This document shows, one piece after another, positions 57,579-64,000 of a stretch of 64,000 nucleotides of DNA (positions are counted from its first letter, which is position 1; each line of letters begins with the position of its first letter). The notes beneath the pieces are model-generated. The model was not told the DNA's origin, made no database searches, and saw only the letters and a list, made by a program, of their open reading frames with translations. The DNA is from Jacaranda mimosifolia. Lineage: Eukaryota; Streptophyta; Magnoliopsida; Lamiales; Bignoniaceae. The stretch lies in contig CM032118.1 of assembly GCA_018894105.1 (NCBI GenBank), positions 27,694,690 through 27,758,689 of the forward strand. Direction: 5' to 3'. Both the position numbers and the translations under genes were made by a program.

Positions 57579-58052
57579 GGGAATGCTTGGTTATATTTTT
57601 CCACAATAAAATTATTTTGAAAAAATATAACTAAATATATACTCATATTTCCTGCAAAATACTATAAAAAATTTTTCTAAAATATCCTCTCATATTCTTC
57701 ATTATTCCAAAATCTTCCTTACTTTTCAATATATACATACATAGATTATATACATACATCATATATATTTTATGATTATTTTAATAATAAAAAAATCACT
57801 TAATTCCACTTTCACTTCAAAAACTCAATAAAAAAATATTGATTTGACTACTATCATAAAAAATATCTACTCAAAACATAAACAAACATACTAAAGTTCT
57901 CCAAAATCAATTTTTAATTATTCTCCAAAACATAATCAAAAAACCATTACATTCCCCAACACAACTTTCACATTCTCCAATCTCACTTTCAACATTTATT
58001 CTTCCAAAATACATATTAAAATCACACAAAAAAACATAACCAAACATTGCCA
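57579..58052. mobile_element. MITE-like element with 20-bp terminal inverted repeats
   Basis: The left end GGGAATGCTTGGTTATATTT (57579 onward) pairs with the right end, read on - from 58052, GGCAATGTTTGGTTATGTTT. The 470-bp interior is AT-rich and noncoding. No clean target-site duplication was found. Confidence 0.55.
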
Positions 58053-58648
58053 AAATTATTAATATACAATATCCTATTACCATATAGAAATGAAATAAGC
58101 TCCATAAACTTTTATTTATATCAATTTTGTATTGTTTGAGTTAGCCTTGCTAATTATTAAAAAAGCTGCTGGTAAATATATATTCAAAATTAATTATGAG
58201 TAAATGATGAGTTCACTAGCTAATCGGATTTCGGGACTCCTGCTAGTTGTATTTCCTTCCATGATCAATATTCAATACAAAAGGAGTAGATGTAAATAAG
58301 GAATCTATGTATATCTAGTATAGCTTGGAATGGCAATGTGAATATATATATATATGAGACAAAAGATTAAATTATTAATACCCCTATTTCATATCCTCCG
58401 TAATGCATCCCATCCCACTGATTTTAATTGATCCGATCTCGACTCCCAACATATATGATCTGCACTGTTTAGAAATTAATGATCGATGGTTTGTGCGAAC
58501 AATATTGCTAAAAGTTAAGCAGTATATATATTAATTTACCCTTAGCTTGTATTCTTTGGATCACTCTCACTCGACGAGTACTTTCCTTCAGTATTTTTAT
58601 ATGAAGCTGCAAATGACAAATAATAGTAAACTACTAAAAATGTTACAA
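58053..58648. other. AT-rich spacer before Copia D
   Basis: No gene or recognised element. A short (TA)n tract is at about 58344-58354. Confidence 0.45.
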
Positions 58649-59010
58649 TGTTAGGACCTTATGGATGTTAGAATTTTAGCACATAAATAATTTGTCTCGT
58701 TGAGGAGATATTTTAGTGCAAAAATTCATAAATTATTGAATGAGCAAATTGAGTTAAAGAAGTGAGCTATTAGCTAAAATTATATTAAGACATGGAAGTA
58801 GGTGGATAGTATAATAATATACTATCAATAATCCAATGATAATAATAATATTTCTATATAATTATTATTAGGATTATTTTAAATTTCGGATATTGAGACC
58901 GAAATTAATTCATCAAACAGTCATGTCTAATTTCTTAGAAAGTTGCAACCCATGTCTTTTGAAATTTAAAATAAAGGTCACAACCTTTATTTAGTCTGAC
59001 AGAATTAGGG

Positions 59011-59050
59011 ACATGTCTTACAAGAATAGACACATGTCTTATAGGAATAG
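59011..59050 (+). promoter_or_regulatory. Two 21-bp-spaced direct repeats upstream of the LTR TATA box
   Basis: ACATGTCTTACAAGAATAG (59011-59029) and ACATGTCTTATAGGAATAG (59032-59050), ending 13 bp before the TATA box. Repeated U3 boxes of this type act as activator sites in plant Copia elements such as Tnt1 and Tto1; the binding factor here is unknown. Confidence 0.5.
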
Positions 59051-59062
59051 GCACTTAAGTCC

Positions 59063-59070
59063 TATAAATA
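59063..59070 (+). promoter_or_regulatory. TATA box of Copia D LTR
   Basis: TATAAATA lies in the middle of the LTR, with a probable transcription start about 25-35 bp downstream (about 59095). Confidence 0.65.
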
Positions 59071-59504
59071 TAGGTGTTGTCTAGTGTCATCAAGAAAAAA
59101 AAAAAAAAAATACACTAGCATTCTAGCATTCTAGGCATTCATTCTCATATAGATACATACACACTTTTCATTAAACACAAGAGGTTCAAGTGAGTTAGGT
59201 TTGGAGGTTCAACCAATAGGAGTGCCGCCTTTGGTTGTTTGGAGTCGTTGTATCTTGGGAGGTTGTTCGTCAGTAGTCCTCGGGCACCGGTGGGAGGCGA
59301 ATAAAACCTTAAGGAAGCTGTGCTCGTGCAGGCCTCGACTCGCTATTTATTTAATCCTCAGTTTATTGCTTCTGGTTTGAGTTCTTGACTATCTCTTTAC
59401 TTGTTATTTGGAGGTTTTAATTATTTCTCCTATACTAGTTTTGTGCTTAAATTTATGCTACTGCATTATATAATAAATTCTTATGTACCAAAATCAGTCC
59501 AACA

Positions 59505-60462
59505 ATCTTAAGGTTTTATTTTTATCTCTATCTATATAATCCAGTAGCATTATAGAATTTATTTAAAATTGTTGTTTATCTCCAATAAGTTTATGTGCTT
59601 TGTGTTGGTTGTCAACTTATGCCATTTAATGGTATATAGTAATCATTTCTAGTTACTGAACAATAAAAAGGGACAAAACTGATAATTTTAGTTCAAATCA
59701 GAATCTATTTTGTCTACATTCTGCGTATGTCTTGCATACAAATTACCACAACTTCTTTTCAATTTGCTGAACACTGTTGCTGTTTGGTCTTACATCATTT
59801 GCTCAAAATTTCTATCTGCTTACTAAATCAATTTTGTAGCGTATTAAGAATCTAATTGATAAGCTTTGATAGCAAATTATTTTGTCCCCTAACAGCACTC
59901 TCATCTATGAATATCACTGCTGCCGTAAATATTCTTTACATTATATGTACTGTATCAAGTCTGTTTAACTTTACATAATATGTACATAATATGTCCTTTA
60001 CATAATAAGTTTCGTTTTGTTTCGTTTAACTTTCAAGTTTGTCAAGTCTTAATTTGATTAATTTCAATTCCAATTAGATAATCAACTTGATAGACTCAGG
60101 GTCAAAAAGCGTGCTGCCCTTTCTGTCGATGTTTAATCAACTCTTGAACCATTACATTTAAGTTTGAATTCATAATATACATTAAGTATAATTATCCTGG
60201 AAGCCTGCCAACTTGGGAAAAGTATAATTTCAATTACATTCTGAATTTAAGTTCCAGAATCAATTATGGAAATTACATTCCAAAGTTATCTCATAACAAT
60301 GTGTATGTGTGCATGAAAATCAATTTTGTTTTGCCCATAAAGTGTGACATAAACATAATTAAGAACTTATCAATTGTGGAAGATAAACTTCACCTTGGTT
60401 CCATTTTACCTATTTAAATTAGTAGTGTAATTTTCTTTGACATTGTTTTGTTGAGATTAGGT
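59505..60462 (+). other. Leader of Copia D
   Basis: 958 bp between the LTR end and the gag-pol ATG, with no open frame of note. It must carry the primer-binding and packaging signals, but none is recognisable. Confidence 0.5.
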
Positions 60463-63400
60463 ATGGCTTCAAACAATGACGTGCCAAATGTTCCTAATGA
60501 GCCCAACGTAACCGGCGTTGGTAGTGGAACACCGAATGCTCTCGTTGGGCCACCTCCAGTTGCCGCTGCTCCTACTCCTGTTGCAGCTGGACAAGCGGAG
60601 AAACCAGAAAAATTCAACGGGAAAGATTTCAAGAGATGGCAACAAAAAATGCTATTCTATCTCACCACTTTGAACCTTGCGAGGTTCTTACGGGAAGATC
60701 GCCCTGCATTGGGGGAAGATTCGGATATGCAGACTGTAGCGGCTGTTGATGCATGGAATCATGGAGATTTTTTATGCAAAAACTATGTACTTAATGGGCT
60801 AGATAATGCACTATACAATGTTTATAGTCTCATTGCTACGACTAAGGAACTTTGGGAATCACTAGAGAAAAAATACAAGACGGAAGATGCCGGCACGAAG
60901 AAATTTGTTGTTGGTAAATTCCTTGAATTTCTAATGATTGATTCCAAGTCTGTAATGTCACAGGTAAACGAGTATCAAATGATACTACATGAATTGGCTG
61001 CCGAAGGAATGGCACTTGGAGAAGCATTCCAAGTAGCATCCTTGATTGAGAAGTTGCCTCCGGGATGGAAAGACTTCAAAAATTACCTCAAGCATAAGCG
61101 CAAGGAAATGAACCTTGAAGACTTGATTTTAAGGCTAAGAATAGAAGAAGACAACCGGCTTCCCAAAAAGAGAGGTGGTGGCAATGCTTATGAGAGCAAA
61201 GCAAATGTGGTGGAGCAAGGGCCATCAAACAAGCGAAAACGAGACTCGCCCAGCCAACTAGGTGAGAAAAAGAAAAAGAAGTTTGAAGGCAACTGTTATG
61301 TTTGTGGCAAAGCAGGGCATAAGGCCAAAGACTGCCGAAACCGTCAACAAGGAGGGACTCCTAAAAAGGGCAGGTTTTCAAAGAAGAGAAAGACTGCCCA
61401 TGCCAATATTACAGAAGTGGACAATCTGTCGAATGGTATTGGTGACTTGAACCTATCAGCCGTGGTTTCTGAGGTGAATCTCACTAAAAATCCTAAGCAG
61501 TGGTGGGTGGACACTGGGCCTACTCGACACGTGTGCTCGGATAGAAGCATGTTTTCAACATATGAGAATGCTGAAGGTGAAAATTTGTACATGGGCAATT
61601 CTTCAACCTCCAAGGTGCATGGAGTTGGGAAAGTGGTGCTCAAAATGACCTCTGGAAAGGAGCTGACTCTCAACAACGTGCTTAATGTGCCAGATATAAG
61701 GAGAAATTTAATCTCAAGTCCTATGCTTAGCAAAAATGGATTTAGGCTAGTTTTTGAATCCGACAAATTTGTACTTACTAAAAGTGGTGTGTATGTCGGA
61801 AAAGGTTATTTGTGTGATGATCTTTTTAAAATGAATGTAATGACCGTCATACCTAAAAATGTACCAAAAGTTGTTATTAATGGAAATAAAATAAGTTCGG
61901 CTTACTTGTTGGAGTCTCTAGATTTATGGCATCATAGACTAGGGCATGTAAATTTTGGTACTTTAAGTAAACTAGCTAAAAGTGGAATTTTACCTAAGTT
62001 GGATTTTGACACAAGAACTAAGTGTGAAGTTTGCGTTGAGGCAAAAATGACGAAAACTCCTTTTAAGGCAATTGAAAGAAGTACTGAACCATTAAATTTA
62101 ATTCACACAGACATATGTGACTTAAAAATGGTGCAATCAAAAGGTGGAAAAAAATATTTTATAACCTTTATAGATGATTGCACAAGATATTGTCATGTTT
62201 ATCTACTTTCTAGCAAAGATGAAGCTATTGAAGTATTTAAACATTACAAGAGTGGGGTTGAGAATCAACTTGAAAAGAAAATAAAAATACTTAGAAGTGA
62301 TAGAGGTGGTGAGTATGTTCATCCATTTGAAGAATTTTGTGCTGAACATGGAATAATTCATGAAGTAATAGCACCTTATGCACCACAATCAAATGGTATT
62401 GCTGAACGCAAAAATCGAACTTTAAAAGAAATGATGAATGCATTATTAATTAATGCAGGGGCACCTCAAAACATGTGGGGAGAGACAGTGTTGACTACAA
62501 ATCATTTACTTAATAGGATACCCCACAAAAAATTACAAAAAACACCATATGAGGCATGGAAAGGACACCCACCATCTTTTCAATATCTTCGAGTGTGGGG
62601 GTGTCTAGCTAAAGTGGGAGTACCACCTCCTAAAATGGTTAAAGTAGGACCAAAGACAGTTGATGGGATCTTTATTGGTTATGCACAACATAGTGCCGCC
62701 TATCGGTTCCTTGTACATAGATCTGATATTAACGACATTCAAGTTAATATGATAATTGAGTCCAGGAACGCGAACTTCTTTGAAGGGATATTTCCTTGGA
62801 AAAAGGAAGAAGAACGAGTAATATTCAAAAGACCTCGAGAAGTTCAAAAGTCGAATAAGGAAGACATTGAGCCGAGACGTAGCAAAAGAGCTAGAATGGC
62901 TAAATCCTTTGGACCCGACTTCTTGACTTACATATTAGAAAGTGAACCGCGGACGTTTACAGAAGCTATGACGACTCCTGAAGCTCCTTTGTGGAAGGAA
63001 GTGGTAAATAGTGAAATCGAGTCCATCATGCATAATCATACTTGGGAACTAGTGGATTTACCTCCTGGAAATAAACCTTTAGGGTGTAAATGGATTTTCA
63101 AGAGGAAAATGAAAGCTGATGGTACGATAGATAAATACAAGGCGAGACTAGTAGTCAAAGGATATCGACAAAAGGAAGGTCTTGACTATTTTGATACGTA
63201 CTCGCCAGTTACTAGAATAACTTCTATTCGACTATTAATTGCCTTTGCTGCCATTAATAATCTTGAGATACATCAAATGGATGTAAAAACGACATTTTTA
63301 AATGGCGACCTCGATGAGGAAATTTATATGGAACAACCTGAAGGGTTTGTGGTTCCAGGCCAAGAGAAGAATGTGTGTAAATTAATTAAATCATTATATG

Positions 63401-64000
63401 GTTTAAAACAAGCACCTAAACAATGGCATCTTAAATTTGATCATGTGATGATAGCCAACGGCTTCAAGATTAATGAGTGTGACAAATGTGTATATATTAG
63501 AGGTACACCAACCGGATATGTCATTGTATGTTTATACGTAGATGATATGTTAATCATGGGAAGCAAAGGTGACATAATCAAAGAGACAAAGAAATTGCTA
63601 AGTCGCAATTTCAATATGAAAGATATGGGTCTTGCTGATGTCATACTCGGAATCAAAATTATAAGAACACCGGGCGGGATAGCATTAACACAATCGCACT
63701 ATATTGAGAAAGTGCTACAAAAGTTCCTAGATCCCGCTAACAGTCCAGTGAAAACACCAAAAGATACAAACCAGAAGCTCACCAAAAATAAAGGTGAAGG
63801 AAAAGCTCAAGTGGAATACGCGCGCATAATCGGAAGCCTCATGTATATAATGAATTGCACGAGGCCAGATATTGCGTATGCAGTTGGTAAGCTAAGTAGA
63901 TATACAAGCAACCCTGGACAAGAGCATTGGAATGCTATTGTCAGAGTACTGAAGTACTTAAAACACACCACAAAGTATGGGTTGCACTATACGAAATATC
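60463..64000 (+). CDS. Copia D gag-pol polyprotein (5' 1,179 codons, incomplete at the window end)
   Basis: One frame without a stop from ATG 60463 to the last base. Domains in order: gag with KFNGKDFKRWQQKMLFYL near residue 50 and LPPGWKDFKNYL; CCHC zinc knuckle C278-X2-C-X4-H-X4-C291; aspartic protease with WWVDTGPTRHVC (catalytic D350); GAG-pre-integrase HHCC (HHRLGH, C521/C524); integrase catalytic D550, D613, E648; RT with CKWIFKRKMKADG, MDVKTTFLNG and YVDD (1025-1028); start of RNase H at the end. It encodes the whole machinery for Copia replication: capsid, maturation, integration and reverse transcription. Protease has Thr-Gly-Pro-Thr where DSGAT is usual. The D-to-E spacing is one residue shorter than in most Copia integrases, as in relatives with the SDRGGEY motif. 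Activity is not proven by openness alone. Confidence 0.95.
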   Translation, partial: MASNNDVPNVPNEPNVTGVGSGTPNALVGPPPVAAAPTPVAAGQAEKPEKFNGKDFKRWQQKMLFYLTTLNLARFLREDRPALGEDSDMQTVAAVDAWNHGDFLCKNYVLNGLDNALYNVYSLIATTKELWESLEKKYKTEDAGTKKFVVGKFLEFLMIDSKSVMSQVNEYQMILHELAAEGMALGEAFQVASLIEKLPPGWKDFKNYLKHKRKEMNLEDLILRLRIEEDNRLPKKRGGGNAYESKANVVEQGPSNKRKRDSPSQLGEKKKKKFEGNCYVCGKAGHKAKDCRNRQQGGTPKKGRFSKKRKTAHANITEVDNLSNGIGDLNLSAVVSEVNLTKNPKQWWVDTGPTRHVCSDRSMFSTYENAEGENLYMGNSSTSKVHGVGKVVLKMTSGKELTLNNVLNVPDIRRNLISSPMLSKNGFRLVFESDKFVLTKSGVYVGKGYLCDDLFKMNVMTVIPKNVPKVVINGNKISSAYLLESLDLWHHRLGHVNFGTLSKLAKSGILPKLDFDTRTKCEVCVEAKMTKTPFKAIERSTEPLNLIHTDICDLKMVQSKGGKKYFITFIDDCTRYCHVYLLSSKDEAIEVFKHYKSGVENQLEKKIKILRSDRGGEYVHPFEEFCAEHGIIHEVIAPYAPQSNGIAERKNRTLKEMMNALLINAGAPQNMWGETVLTTNHLLNRIPHKKLQKTPYEAWKGHPPSFQYLRVWGCLAKVGVPPPKMVKVGPKTVDGIFIGYAQHSAAYRFLVHRSDINDIQVNMIIESRNANFFEGIFPWKKEEERVIFKRPREVQKSNKEDIEPRRSKRARMAKSFGPDFLTYILESEPRTFTEAMTTPEAPLWKEVVNSEIESIMHNHTWELVDLPPGNKPLGCKWIFKRKMKADGTIDKYKARLVVKGYRQKEGLDYFDTYSPVTRITSIRLLIAFAAINNLEIHQMDVKTTFLNGDLDEEIYMEQPEGFVVPGQEKNVCKLIKSLYGLKQAPKQWHLKFDHVMIANGFKINECDKCVYIRGTPTGYVIVCLYVDDMLIMGSKGDIIKETKKLLSRNFNMKDMGLADVILGIKIIRTPGGIALTQSHYIEKVLQKFLDPANSPVKTPKDTNQKLTKNKGEGKAQVEYARIIGSLMYIMNCTRPDIAYAVGKLSRYTSNPGQEHWNAIVRVLKYLKHTTKYGLHYTKY

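Larger units (their letters stand above)
58649..59504 (+). repeat. 5' LTR of Copia D
   Basis: Bounded by short inverted termini TGTTAGGAC and GTCCAACA. It contains two 19-bp direct repeats (59011, 59032), a TATA box (59063-59070), a poly-A run (about 59095-59110) and the block also found as a fragment at 28567-28669. The right boundary is inferred from the terminal inverted motif. Confidence 0.7.
58649..64000 (+). mobile_element. Copia D: apparently intact Ty1-copia element, cut by the window end
   Basis: 5' LTR 58649-59504, leader 59505-60462, gag-pol from 60463 to beyond the window. It belongs to a different family from A-C, E and F: LTR of 856 bp instead of 2.2 kb, different gag, different termini (TGTTAGGAC...GTCCAACA). 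The uninterrupted coding frame contrasts with the heavy decay of all other elements here and suggests a recent insertion. No tRNA-iMet primer-binding motif follows the LTR, so another primer tRNA or a shifted LTR boundary must be considered. The 3' LTR is outside the window. Confidence 0.88.

Noticed and set aside
60414..61766. Open frames on - at 60414-60632, 60842-61039 and 61344-61766
   Set aside because: Antisense shadows of the continuous Copia D gag-pol frame.

Overview
This window is AT-rich plant nuclear DNA, almost certainly from a dicot. The evidence is two intron-containing plant genes with GT-AG introns, plus abundant plant transposons: Copia and TRIM elements primed by initiator tRNA-Met, an L1-type LINE with a C-terminal RNase H, and hAT and Mutator-type DNA elements. 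The species cannot be fixed from sequence alone.

Layout. Positions 1-7,700 are the genic part: a five-exon gene on + for a mitochondrial CRS2-associated-factor (CRM-domain intron-splicing) protein (1280-4149), and, tail to tail with it, a five-exon gene on - for a purple acid phosphatase of the PAP18/20/21/22 type (5023-7665). Positions 7,700-17,500 hold smaller insertions: a MITE-like element; a 6.07-kb Mutator-like element (8233-14300) flanked by a 9-bp direct repeat and carrying about five 445-bp tandem units; a second MITE-like element with a 30-bp palindrome; and a 5'-truncated LINE (15077-16838) with a 12-bp target-site duplication.

Positions 17,500-54,300 are a nested stack of one Copia family with unusually long LTRs (about 2.2 kb). 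Copia A is on - (17504-28293) with a hAT element inside one LTR. Copia C is on - (28670-51788) and is interrupted by complete Copia B on + (29795-39947) and by solo LTR E on + (41459-45485). LTR E carries a TRIM (43141-44258), which itself carries a hAT element (43486-44149). C appears to sit inside Copia F on + (51789-about 54305). All gag-pol copies in this family are broken by stops and frameshifts. Each leader I could follow (A, B, C) has a GC-rich, hairpin-forming island about 510-610 nt downstream of the primer-binding site.

Positions 54,300-58,650 hold decayed pieces: a possible Gypsy primer-binding motif, a degraded hAT transposase, a trinucleotide microsatellite and MITE-like repeats. 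From 58,649 to the window end lies a different, apparently young Copia element (D, +), with an 856-bp 5' LTR, a TATA box and one uninterrupted gag-pol frame from 60463 that runs off the end at 64000.

The two host genes are unrelated in function (organelle RNA splicing; phosphate scavenging or secreted phosphatase) and are simply convergent neighbours. Everything else is a record of transposon insertion, decay and LTR recombination. All reading was by eye: boundaries are exact where a splice site, LTR end or target-site duplication is quoted, and approximate where stated.
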